Positions 56,153 through 64,000 of a stretch of 64,000 nt of DNA are shown one piece after another. The DNA is taken from contig JAQUYL010000012.1 of assembly GCA_028691845.1 (NCBI GenBank), forward strand, positions 1 through 64,000, read 5' to 3'. Source of the DNA: Opitutaceae bacterium. Its GTDB lineage: Bacteria; Verrucomicrobiota; Verrucomicrobiia; Opitutales; Opitutaceae. The notes under the pieces are model-generated. The model was not told the DNA's origin. It did no database searches and worked only from the letters and a program-made list of their open reading frames with translations. Each line of letters starts with the position of its first letter. Position 1 is the stretch's first letter. Both the position numbers and the translations under genes were made by a program.

Positions 56153-56905
56153 ATGGACTCACCCGCAACCCAGCCGATCGCCCCAGCCGAGATTCGGACG
56201 AAGGACATCGGCAAAATCTACGGCCAGCGCGCAGTGGTTAATGGCGTCAACATCGCCGTGCGCGCCGGAGAGGTGGTAGGGCTGCTCGGTCCCAATGGGG
56301 CGGGCAAGACCACCACCTTCTATATGATTGTCGGCCTGGTGCCGGCCACACAGGGGCGCGTGCTCATCAACGGCATCGACGCCACCAACCTGCGCATGCA
56401 CCGGCGCGCCCGTCTGGGAGTTGGTTATCTGCCTCAGGAACCGTCCATCTTCCGCAAGCTGACCGTAGCCGAGAATATCCTCGCCATAGCCGAAACCCTC
56501 CCCCTGCGTCCGGCCGACCGCCCTGCGCTAGTCCGGCACCACCTGGAGGAACTCCATATCCATCATCTGGCCGACCAGACGGCCTACACGCTCTCCGGCG
56601 GTGAACGCCGCCGCCTCGAGATTGCCCGGGCGCTCGTCACGCGCCCGCGCTTTCTCCTCATGGACGAGCCCTTCGCCGGCGTCGATCCGATCTCTGTGGC
56701 CGAGGTACAGAAAATCATCCTCGAGCTGAAAAGGCGCGGCATTGGCGTGCTTATCACCGATCACAACGTCCGCGAGACCCTGCGCATTGTTGATCGGGCC
56801 TACATCATTCACAGGGGCAAGGTCCTGACCGAAGGCACCGGCGAATTCCTCATCAACGACCCGCAGGCCCGTGAAATCTACCTCGGACGGGATTTCGACC
56901 TGTAG
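56153..56905 (+). CDS. lptB: LPS export ABC transporter ATPase
   Basis: LptB drives LPS extraction by ATP hydrolysis. The 250 residues show Walker A LLGPNGAGKTTTFYMIVGLV, the LptB-typical ARLGVGYLPQEPSIFRKLTV, signature LSGGERRRLEIARAL, Walker B LLMDEPFAGVDPISV and switch ITDHNVRETL. Its permease partner family (LptF/G) is at 40.7-41.8 kb. Confidence 0.95.
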   Translation: MDSPATQPIAPAEIRTKDIGKIYGQRAVVNGVNIAVRAGEVVGLLGPNGAGKTTTFYMIVGLVPATQGRVLINGIDATNLRMHRRARLGVGYLPQEPSIFRKLTVAENILAIAETLPLRPADRPALVRHHLEELHIHHLADQTAYTLSGGERRRLEIARALVTRPRFLLMDEPFAGVDPISVAEVQKIILELKRRGIGVLITDHNVRETLRIVDRAYIIHRGKVLTEGTGEFLINDPQAREIYLGRDFDL

Positions 56906-57030
56906 CCGCACCACTGCCGCGGGCTGCGGATTGGGGCTCCCTCCCTGCCGAGTCCGCTCCCGTTTGCAGGGATAGGTTTTGACGTTTTGCCCTGCGCCCC
57001 TCAGCAATCAGCTGCAACTCCTCATTCTTC

Positions 57031-58050
57031 ATGCCCAAAGCTATCCATGGCATTACCGTCGCTCATTTTTTTGAGACCTACGGGGCCCACTTGAAAATGG
57101 AACTCGCCGCCGGTCACGGTGGCCTGCACCGGCTCATCCACGAAGGTTCGATCAACCGTCCGGCGCTCGCCCTCACCGGTTTTTTCAAGTATTTCGCCAA
57201 CAAGCGCATCCAGGTCCTCGGCGCCGCCGAAATGACCTTCCTCAAGACCCTGCCGCAAGACACCCAGATACAGATTTTTCAGCAGATGGTGAAGCAGCAC
57301 ATCCCCTGCCTTGTCCTCACCCGGCACTATCTGCCTACGCACCCCATGATGGCCGTGGCAGAGGAAATGAGACTTCCGGTCTTCCGCACGCCCATGATCA
57401 CAATGAATTTTGTGAATGCCGCCACTCTGTGCATCGACCGAGAGTTTGCCCCCTCGACCACGGAGCATGCCACCACCATCGAGGTCCGAGGCGTGGGCGT
57501 CATGATCCGCGGAACCAGCGGCATGGGCAAATCCGAATGCGCCCTCGCCCTCATTGAACGCGGCCATACGCTGATCGCGGACGACCTCACCCAGATTAAG
57601 CTGCTCGATGAGCGTGATCTCGTGGCCAGCAGCCGCCCCCTCAACCGCGGTTACATGGAGTGCCGCGGCATTGGCATCATCAATATTGGCGAGATGTTCG
57701 GCATCCGCAGCGTCCGTCCGGAAAAACGCATCAACCTGGTCGTTACCCTCAAGGAATGGACGCCCGAAGTTGTCGAGGAACGCACCGGTCTGGAGGAGAG
57801 TTTCTATGAGATTCTCGGCATCAAGGTGCCGCACATCGAATTCTACGTCCGCCCCGGCCGCGACATCGCCCGCCTCGTTGAGGTCGCCGCCATGGTGCAG
57901 GCTCTCAAGCGCATGGGACATGATCCCGCCAAGGAGTTCAACGATCGGCTCATTGCCCGGATGGCCAATCCCACGCAGGAGGAAGCGCCCCTCCGCGAGC
58001 ACAATGTTGCCATTGAAAGCCGTCCCGAGGACGAAATCGCGCCGAGCTGA
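57031..58050 (+). CDS. hprK: HPr kinase/phosphorylase
   Basis: HprK phosphorylates HPr at Ser46 and removes it again, linking sugar uptake to carbon control. The 339 residues show an N-terminal domain to about 130, a Walker A GTSGMGKSECALAL at about 160, ADDLTQIKLLDERDLV, the family signature ECRGIGIINIGEMFG and VRPGRDIARLVEVAAM near the end. In proteobacteria, hprK and lptB are near neighbours with rpoN and ptsN between; here only a 125-bp gap separates them, with no rpoN or hpf. Confidence 0.93.
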   Translation: MPKAIHGITVAHFFETYGAHLKMELAAGHGGLHRLIHEGSINRPALALTGFFKYFANKRIQVLGAAEMTFLKTLPQDTQIQIFQQMVKQHIPCLVLTRHYLPTHPMMAVAEEMRLPVFRTPMITMNFVNAATLCIDREFAPSTTEHATTIEVRGVGVMIRGTSGMGKSECALALIERGHTLIADDLTQIKLLDERDLVASSRPLNRGYMECRGIGIINIGEMFGIRSVRPEKRINLVVTLKEWTPEVVEERTGLEESFYEILGIKVPHIEFYVRPGRDIARLVEVAAMVQALKRMGHDPAKEFNDRLIARMANPTQEEAPLREHNVAIESRPEDEIAPS

Positions 58051-58116
58051 AGCCGGCTCGCGCACCCGAATCCGTCATCTCCGCGCCGCACCAATTCCTT
58101 TTCTCTTCCCCATTTT

Positions 58117-58863
58117 ATGTCCTTCTCCCGCACCGACAGCCGTCGCCCTGACCAAATCCGCCCGGTCTCATTTGAGGCCAGCATTGCCCCGTATGCCGCC
58201 GGGTCCGCTCTGGTCAGCTTTGGTCTGACGCGTGTCATCTGCGCCGCGACCGTCGAACCCAAAGTGCCTTTCTGGATGAAGCAGCAAGGCATCACAGGCG
58301 GCTGGCTCACCGCGGAATATTCCATGCTGCCCTACAGCACACTCGAGCGGAAGCCGCGCGATATTGCCAAGGGCAAGATCGACGGACGCACCGTGGAGAT
58401 CCAACGACTCATCGGACGTTCGCTCCGCGCGGTCACCGATCTCTCGAAACTGGGCGACCGCACCGTCTGGATCGACTGCGATGTGCTCCAAGCCGACGGT
58501 GGCACACGCACGGCCGCCATCACCGGCGCCTATGTCGCCGTCCGGCTCGCAGTCCAAAAATTGCTCGATGAAAAGGTCATCACCGAGAATCCCCTCTCTG
58601 ATTCGGTTGCCGCAGTGAGCGTCGGCATTTTTCAAGACGAGAACCTGCTCGATCTTTCTTATGTTGAGGATAAAGACGCGGCGGTCGATTTCAATGTGGT
58701 AATGACCGGTCGCGGCCAGTTCGTCGAGGTGCAGGGCACGGGAGAGGAAGCCACTTTTTCGCAGGAACAGCTCCAGAGCCTGCTGACTCTGGCCCAGAAA
58801 GGCCTGAAAGAACTGGCGTCCGCGCAGGCAAGTTTTCTCGCGAAAAACCTGCTCGGGAAATAG
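58117..58863 (+). CDS. rph: ribonuclease PH
   Basis: RNase PH trims the 3' ends of tRNA precursors using phosphate. The 248 residues show RPDQIRPVSFEASIAPYAAG at the start, GITGGWLTAEYSMLPYSTLE, GRTVEIQRLIGRSLRAV, IDCDVLQADGGTRTAAITGA and MTGRGQFVEVQGTGEEATFS, all typical, including catalytic Arg and Asp regions. It starts 66 bp after hprK on the same strand. Confidence 0.94.
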   Translation: MSFSRTDSRRPDQIRPVSFEASIAPYAAGSALVSFGLTRVICAATVEPKVPFWMKQQGITGGWLTAEYSMLPYSTLERKPRDIAKGKIDGRTVEIQRLIGRSLRAVTDLSKLGDRTVWIDCDVLQADGGTRTAAITGAYVAVRLAVQKLLDEKVITENPLSDSVAAVSVGIFQDENLLDLSYVEDKDAAVDFNVVMTGRGQFVEVQGTGEEATFSQEQLQSLLTLAQKGLKELASAQASFLAKNLLGK

Positions 58864-59368
58864 GCGGCGACGCGTCAGCATTGTACGGGGGCATCATCCA
58901 GACTTGTTCTTCGCGGCCCTGAAGAGGCCGGCGCACGCCCTGAACCTTCCGAACGCTACCCCGTCTTTGCCTTTGGATCCCTGTCCATTGCGGCCGATCG
59001 GCGGCTTCAGATTGGGCAGATTGGTTATTTGCGATGGCTTCTCTATGGAACGGGTTAAGTTGAAGTCTAGCCGAGAGTAAACGGCTCTTTCAGAGAGGAC
59101 GCACATGTAAAAACGGCTACGGTTTTTTGAACCCGCTCCAGAGATTCCTGCTGAGCCAGCATGCCTTCCCTCCCCATCGGGGGGAGGCAATGTGCCGAGC
59201 CTGGCTTCTTCCCTCTTCTTTCCTGCCTGGTTTTGGCGCTTTCTGCGATGAAAGAGCCCGGCTAATCCTCCAGGCCAAATTTTATTCTATAGGTTGGAAC
59301 AGTCCCTATCGGCGTTCTTTTTTGTGTCTTTTTGGACCGCTTTATGGCCTAGTAAGAAGTTTCTACAC
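58864..59368. other. gene-free 505 bp before sucC
   Basis: No gene is supported here; the open frames present have no family pattern. The last 80 bp before sucC are more AT-rich (CAAATTTTATTCTATAGG at about 59276) and probably hold the sucCD promoter and leader, but no clear -35/-10 pair is seen. A hairpin for ending rph was not recognised. Confidence 0.4.
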
Positions 59369-60550
59369 ATGAATATTCACGAATATCAGGCTAAAGCTCT
59401 ACTTGAGAAGTTCGGCGTCGCCGTGCCCAAAGGCGCACCGGCAAAGTCTCCCGCCGAGTTCGAGTCCGCTCTCGCGCAACTCCCCGACGGCCCCATCATG
59501 GTCAAAGCACAAATCCACGCCGGCGGTCGCGGCAAGGGCACCTTCGTCGACGGATTCAAAGGTGGCGTCAAATTTGCCCAATCCAAGGCCGAGGCGCTGG
59601 AAATCGCCAAGCGCATGTTTGGCAACACGCTCGTCACGCTTCAGACTGGCCCAGCCGGCCGCAAGGTGCAGACGATCTACTTCGCCGCCCCCTGTGACAT
59701 CGAGAAGGAGTACTATCTTGCGATTCTGCTCGATCGCGTGACCTCGCGCCCGGTGATCGTCGCCTCGACCGAAGGCGGCGTCGAAATCGAGACCGTCGCG
59801 CACAATACTCCTGAGAAAATCTTTAAGATCTACGTCGATCCTGCCGTGGGTCTGCAAGGTTACCAAGTCCGCCAGCTCGCCTTCAAGCTCGGCTTCACCG
59901 GTGACTATTTCAAGAACGCCATCAAGCTCATCGCCGGCCTCTACCGCACCTGGTGGGAGTCCGACGCAACCATGGTCGAGATCAATCCGCTCATTTCCGC
60001 ACCTGGCGGCCGCGTGCTTGCCCTCGACGCCAAGGTCGCCTTTGACGACAGCGCCCTCTACCGCCATCCCGAGATCGTGGCCCTGCGCGACCTCAACGAG
60101 GAGGATCCCAAGGAAACGGAAGCTTCCAAGTTTGACCTCAACTACATCGCACTCGACGGGAACATCGCCTGTCTCGTCAACGGCGCCGGTCTTGCGATGA
60201 GCACGATGGACATCATCAAGCACTTCGGTGGCAATCCCGCCAACTTCCTCGACGTCGGCGGCGGCGCCTCAAAGGAGCAGGTTCAGGCTGCCTTCAAAAT
60301 CATTCTCTCCGACCCGAAGGTGAAAGGCATTCTGGTAAACATCTTTGGCGGCATCATGGACTGCAACACGATCGCCCAGGGCGTTGTCGCCGCCGCCCGG
60401 GAGACAAGCCTCAACATCCCGCTCGTCGTTCGCCTCGAAGGCAACAACGTGGTCGCCGGCAAGAAGGCGCTCGCAGAGTCCGGTCTCAAGCTTGAGACCG
60501 CCGACTCCATGGCCGACGCAGCTCAAAAAATCGTGCGACTTGTCGCCTGA
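59369..60550 (+). CDS. sucC: succinyl-CoA synthetase beta subunit
   Basis: SucC pairs with SucD to convert succinyl-CoA to succinate with formation of ATP or GTP in the TCA cycle. The 393 residues show the ATP-grasp start [37 protein letters not shown], and the C-terminal CoA-ligase part [20 protein letters not shown] and [20 protein letters not shown]. The ATG at 59369 begins the normal protein; an upstream open extension is not needed. Confidence 0.95.
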   Translation: MNIHEYQAKALLEKFGVAVPKGAPAKSPAEFESALAQLPDGPIMVKAQIHAGGRGKGTFVDGFKGGVKFAQSKAEALEIAKRMFGNTLVTLQTGPAGRKVQTIYFAAPCDIEKEYYLAILLDRVTSRPVIVASTEGGVEIETVAHNTPEKIFKIYVDPAVGLQGYQVRQLAFKLGFTGDYFKNAIKLIAGLYRTWWESDATMVEINPLISAPGGRVLALDAKVAFDDSALYRHPEIVALRDLNEEDPKETEASKFDLNYIALDGNIACLVNGAGLAMSTMDIIKHFGGNPANFLDVGGGASKEQVQAAFKIILSDPKVKGILVNIFGGIMDCNTIAQGVVAAARETSLNIPLVVRLEGNNVVAGKKALAESGLKLETADSMADAAQKIVRLVA

Positions 60551-60588
60551 GGCACCTTCCTGGATATAAATTCTAACTTCTTACTTCC

Positions 60589-61512
60589 ATGTCCATTCTC
60601 ATCACTCCGAAAACCAAGGTTCTCATCCAAGGCATTACCGGCGAATTCGGCGCCCGGCACACCCGTCTCTCTCTTGACTACGGCACGAAGGTCGTCGCCG
60701 GCGTCACGCCCGGCAAGGGCGGCCAATTCTTCGAGCACGGCAAGCACAAGGTGCCGATCTTCAACACTGTCGCCGAAGCCATCGCCGCCACCGGCGCCGA
60801 GGCTTCCGCCGTGTTCGTGCCACCGGCGTTCGCCGCCGACGCCATCCTTGAGGGCGTCGACGCCGGCATCGGCCTCGTCGTTGCGATCACCGAAGGCATC
60901 CCGGTTAAGGATATGATCAAAGTCAAGCGGGCCATGGTCGGCAGCACGACGCGCCTCATCGGTCCCAATTGCCCCGGCCTCGTCACCCCCGGCGCGGGCA
61001 AGGATTCCAACGGCGGTTGCCGGATCGGCATCGCTCCCGGCTATATTCACCACAAGGGCCATGTCGGCGTCGTCTCCCGCTCCGGCACCCTCACCTACGA
61101 GGCCGTCTACCAGCTCACCGTCCGGGGACTCGGTCAGACCACCAGCGTCGGCATAGGCGGCGACCCCGTCAATGGCACGTCGCACCTCGACGCGATTAAG
61201 ATGTTCAATGCTGACCGAAACACGTGGGGCATCATCGTCATCGGCGAGATCGGCGGCAATGCCGAGGCGGAAGCCGCCCGCTGGATCAAGGAAAACTGCA
61301 CGAAGCCTGTCGCCGGCTTCATCGCCGGTGCCACGGCCCCGAAAGGCCGTCGCATGGGTCACGCCGGCGCCGTCATCGGAGGCAAGGAAGACACCGCCGC
61401 CGCGAAGATCGCCATCTTCAAGGAGTGCGGCATCGAGGTCGCCATCACGCCCTCCGACATGGCCGACGCACTGATCCGCTGCGCACAAGCCAAGGGCGTC
61501 AAGCTGGCGTAA
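60589..61512 (+). CDS. sucD: succinyl-CoA synthetase alpha subunit
   Basis: This 307-residue subunit has the CoA-binding Rossmann part ([20 protein letters not shown]), [20 protein letters not shown], and [20 protein letters not shown]. The phosphorylated active-site His is in [13 protein letters not shown]. It lies 38 bp after sucC and is followed by two tandem hairpins. Confidence 0.95.
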   Translation: MSILITPKTKVLIQGITGEFGARHTRLSLDYGTKVVAGVTPGKGGQFFEHGKHKVPIFNTVAEAIAATGAEASAVFVPPAFAADAILEGVDAGIGLVVAITEGIPVKDMIKVKRAMVGSTTRLIGPNCPGLVTPGAGKDSNGGCRIGIAPGYIHHKGHVGVVSRSGTLTYEAVYQLTVRGLGQTTSVGIGGDPVNGTSHLDAIKMFNADRNTWGIIVIGEIGGNAEAEAARWIKENCTKPVAGFIAGATAPKGRRMGHAGAVIGGKEDTAAAKIAIFKECGIEVAITPSDMADALIRCAQAKGVKLA

Positions 61513-61523
61513 ATATCACTCCC

Positions 61524-61587
61524 CGCCGGGCCTTTGCAGCCCGGCGCCTCCCTCTCAAGGCCGGGCCTCGTGCCCGGCCTTTTTTTG
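61524..61587 (+). terminator. tandem hairpins ending sucCD
   Basis: A first hairpin CGCCGGGC/GCCCGGCG (61524-61531 with 61539-61546) has no T run. A second, GGCCGGGC/GCCCGGCC (61559-61566 with 61572-61579), has a 5-nt loop and a run of eight T residues (61580-61587), a classic intrinsic terminator. The first may help pausing, protect the mRNA end, or be an older copy of the second. Confidence 0.85.
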
Positions 61588-61821
61588 TGCAGGTACGCGG
61601 ACTTCGCCGCCCTGCCGCAGGCAGCCGTCCGTTCCGGAAAGGAAACTCCGGACGCAATACGATTACCGCCAATTTGATGGCCGGCCGGAAGTTGCCACAT
61701 CGTTTGTACGCCGGGCACGGCCGCAACTGCAAAGCCACTTGCCAACTTGATCAAGGGAACGATACGATGATCTTTTTTAAAGGAGCGCCCTTTATCTCAA
61801 CGTAAACCCAAAGATTGTCCC

Positions 61822-62784
61822 ATGATCAAAGAGATCCCCGCCCATAAACTAAACACCCGGCAGTTCATCAAGGAACAGGTCGCCGCCATCAGTACGGCCG
61901 TCGGAGATGGCACCGCCATCAACGCCCTCTCCGGGGGAGTAGATTCGTCCGCGGTGACCATGCTCGGGCATCGCGCGCTGGGCCAACGCCTGAGGACCGT
62001 CTTCATCGACAACGGCATCATGCGCGAAGGCGAACCCGCCCGGATTGTGGCTTTGTTCCGCCGGCTCGGCGTCACCGTGGAGGTTATTGATGCCAGGGAC
62101 GAATTCTTCGCTGCCTTGAAGGGAATCGAGGATCCAGAGCAAAAGCGTGAAGCCATCACCCAGACGTTCTACCGCAAGGTTTTCGGCCGGATCGTCCGGC
62201 GCAGCGGCGCGAAATATCTGCTCCAAGGCACTATCCTCACTGACGTCGACGAGACTGTCGCGGGCATCAAGAGGCAGCATAATGTTTTTGCCCAGCTCGG
62301 GATCGATCCGCAAAAGACTTTCGGCTACCATATTCTTGAACCGCTCATCCATCTGCGCAAGGTCGGCGTCCGCAAGGTCGGCCGGGCGTTGGGACTTCCG
62401 GCCGAGTTGTTTGCCCGCATGCCTTTCCCAGGACCGGCTCTCGCGGCCCGTGTCATCGGTGCCGTCACCCCGGAACGCGTCGCGATCGTGCGCCAAGCCA
62501 CCGCCGTGATGGAACGGCGGCTCAAATCAAGCGGGGCCTTCCAGTACTTGGCCATCCTTCACCAGGATCGTGTCACCGGCATACGTGGCGGCCAGCGCGA
62601 GTTCGGACATCAGATTGAGATTCGTTGTTGGGACAGCATCGATGCGCGAACAGCAACCCCCACCATCCTCCCTTTCTCTACCCTGACGAAACTCGCAGAC
62701 GAAATCACGCGCGTAGTGCCTGGAGTTGTCAGCGTCACATACAACATCACGCGCAAACCTCCCTCAACAATCGAGGCGATCTGA
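61822..62784 (+). CDS. stand-alone GMP synthase-type ATP pyrophosphatase
   Basis: The 320-residue protein matches the ATP-PPase and dimerisation halves of GuaA: ALSGGVDSSAVTMLGHRALG (P-loop), TVFIDNGIMREGE, GAKYLLQGTILTDVDE, EPLIHLRKVGVRKVGRALGL, FPGPALAARVIG and the C-terminal EITRVVPGVVSVTYNITRKP. The N-terminal glutaminase domain found in bacterial GuaA is absent and no glutaminase gene adjoins it, as in archaeal two-subunit enzymes. It either uses ammonia, borrows a glutaminase, or has another substrate. The 234-bp leader after the sucCD terminator has TTGCCA-17-ATACGA (about 61738-61766) as a weak promoter candidate. Confidence 0.8.
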   Translation: MIKEIPAHKLNTRQFIKEQVAAISTAVGDGTAINALSGGVDSSAVTMLGHRALGQRLRTVFIDNGIMREGEPARIVALFRRLGVTVEVIDARDEFFAALKGIEDPEQKREAITQTFYRKVFGRIVRRSGAKYLLQGTILTDVDETVAGIKRQHNVFAQLGIDPQKTFGYHILEPLIHLRKVGVRKVGRALGLPAELFARMPFPGPALAARVIGAVTPERVAIVRQATAVMERRLKSSGAFQYLAILHQDRVTGIRGGQREFGHQIEIRCWDSIDARTATPTILPFSTLTKLADEITRVVPGVVSVTYNITRKPPSTIEAI

Positions 62785-62933
62785 AGCCCTCCTGGATAAG
62801 ACAGCCGTCTCCGGCCTCTGCCTAGGCGCCTGTATTTTCGCCAGGCAGAGGGCATCGAGAAGTGCGGGGATTCGGCCGGGCCGCCCGGGTCAACGGCCTG
62901 GCCGGGGATAGCGGCGAGTCGCCTCGCGCAGCT

Positions 62934-63860
62934 TCAAACAAAAAGGTAGACGTAAGTCGCAACCGAGACTGCGACGAGCCCGGCAGCAGCAGCCAGCGAC
63001 CAGAGCAGATTGCGCTGCCGCGCGGCGATGGCGAAGGTGGAAATGATGACAGCAGCCTGAGCCGCAAGCATGCCGTAAAAGAAACGCTGGCTGCGAGCAT
63101 GGTGCCGGTTGGCGGAGAAATTGTTTTTGCGCACCTGAAGTTCCAGCAGATTGGCAACGATTTGATTGGCGCGGGCCTCCCCGTCATAGCGCTGTGCGGT
63201 GTAACGCAGGCGTGCCGCGATAAAGTCCCGCCTAACGGCACCGGTGGCATCAGCGCTCGTAGCCAGAAGCCCAACCAGCCGGTCAAGCGCAAGATTGACG
63301 GGCGCCGTGGAGGCATCGACGGCGGCCGCATGCAGCCGGGCGTCGCGCAGCGCATTATCGAGCATGTCATCGCTGACTTTGTTCAAGAGGATCGCAATGG
63401 CGGGTTCGGGCTGGCTCGCATCGATGGCGTCGAGTACCGCTTGCACCGGAGGAGGAAGGCTGGCGGTAGCGGGAGGGGCGGGAACCGTGCCTTCATGCAA
63501 GTGTGCGGTCAACTGCCGGCCTGCGTCCGATTCGAGCAATGTGCGCACCTCCGCCGTTGCCGGAAGCCGGGCAGGATCGAACACTCCGAGGGGCGCCGCG
63601 GATTCCAACAGGTCAAGAGTGCTGCGCTGCAGTGAGCCGCGCAGTCGCTTCGCTTGAAAATATCCCCATTGATCCCCGGCCTTGGATTGAAGCTGGGCGC
63701 CAAGGGCACGGTCATATTGAGCCCTCGTCATCTCGCTCGAGGAAAGTCCAGCAAGCATGGTCGAGAGGACGGTCAGGATGATGGGGGTCGCGGTCAGGAT
63801 CTTACCCCAGAGGGTCTGAGGCACCTCGGCCTTTAAGCTGTCGGGTATCGCGATTTTCAT
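62934..63860 (-). CDS. DUF4337-type membrane protein
   Basis: The 308-residue protein has an N-terminal membrane span near residues 20-38 (ILTATPIILTVLSTMLAGLS), a helical middle (SSEMTRAQYDRALGAQLQSK, then GDQWGYFQAKRLRGSLQRST) and two C-terminal spans (MLAAQAAVIISTFAIAA, and LLWSLAAAAGLVAVSVATYV). Conserved DQWGYFQAK supports the DUF4337 family, whose function is unknown. The ATG at 63860 is used; the open extension to 63956 is Arg/Ser-rich and not typical. No clear ribosome site is seen. Confidence 0.7.
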   Translation of the reverse strand: MKIAIPDSLKAEVPQTLWGKILTATPIILTVLSTMLAGLSSSEMTRAQYDRALGAQLQSKAGDQWGYFQAKRLRGSLQRSTLDLLESAAPLGVFDPARLPATAEVRTLLESDAGRQLTAHLHEGTVPAPPATASLPPPVQAVLDAIDASQPEPAIAILLNKVSDDMLDNALRDARLHAAAVDASTAPVNLALDRLVGLLATSADATGAVRRDFIAARLRYTAQRYDGEARANQIVANLLELQVRKNNFSANRHHARSQRFFYGMLAAQAAVIISTFAIAARQRNLLWSLAAAAGLVAVSVATYVYLFV

Positions 63861-64000
63861 GTCGTGGAAAAGAGGAGGGGACTTGCTGCGGGATAATCCA
63901 AATCGACACACCAACTTAGAAAACCATTGAAGCCATGAAGGGCGACAAATGTCCAATAGACTTTGAAATCATATCATTTCATCGCCTGGGCAAGGAAAGT

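Noticed and set aside
59127-59372. Plus-strand frame of 81 codons before sucC
   Set aside because: It overlaps the sucC start, has no motif and no good ribosome site; the region is treated as leader or promoter.

Overview
This is a GC-rich chromosomal window from a Gram-negative bacterium with lipopolysaccharide (kdsC, lptA/B/C/F-type genes, a full arn set). The long-form PurF, type II glutamine synthetase, Verrucomicrobia-style adenylate cyclase/FecR pair, gld-like ABC cluster and four-helix-bundle gene remnant all point to Verrucomicrobiota, probably Opitutaceae-like. That placement is an inference from gene content; no 16S rRNA gene is present.

Left end (1-15 kb): the tail of an ISL3-type transposase gene, three minus-strand tRNA genes (Gln-CTG, Thr-TGT, Lys-CTT), then a purine block in which purF-purM runs leftward and the single-chain purL runs rightward from a shared 321-bp gap. 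A small methyltransferase gene follows, then two decayed genes facing each other (a four-helix-bundle protein and a propeller-like protein, each broken by frameshifts), then a 1432-residue double-headed 2-hydroxyacyl-CoA dehydratase activase homologue.

Middle left (15-31 kb): a large nucleoside kinase, a XerC/D recombinase, infA, tadA, a Mn-type superoxide dismutase, and a leftward group of O-antigen ligase, FecR-domain protein and CHASE2 adenylate cyclase. Glutamine synthetase II has its own terminator and a good sigma-54 promoter candidate. A very small kinase-like protein, a PP2C phosphatase and a gamma-glutamylcyclotransferase form a tight rightward unit. Facing them is dnaX, preceded by the SRP RNA gene. 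dnaX ends its zero frame directly after a run of nine A residues, and an intact 140-codon tail lies in the -1 frame, so gamma and tau are probably both made by slippage.

Centre (31-48 kb): arnT-arnB-arnC-arnA(formyltransferase)-arnA(decarboxylase)-arnD, a complete pathway for adding 4-amino-4-deoxy-L-arabinose to lipid A, with arnA split into two genes; then mqo, an LptF/G permease, rlmN, and a four-gene ABC cluster (ATPase, permease, GldG-like, DUF4340).

Right part (48-64 kb): metF, preceded by two near-identical palindromes and an unlisted 38-codon reading frame that overlaps the metF start; a bacterial SUI1/eIF1 homologue; a truncated 2-oxoglutarate dehydrogenase E1 remnant; an EamA transporter; a HAD phosphatase; a lipoprotein; rpiB (mycobacterial-type active site); a MarR regulator; a UPF0173 hydrolase; kdsC-lptC-lptA-lptB-hprK-rph; sucCD with a strong terminator; a stand-alone GMP-synthase-type ATP pyrophosphatase; and a DUF4337 membrane protein. 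Most of the window is housekeeping and envelope biology. The accessory signals are the insertion-sequence remnant, the pseudogenes and the recoding site in dnaX.
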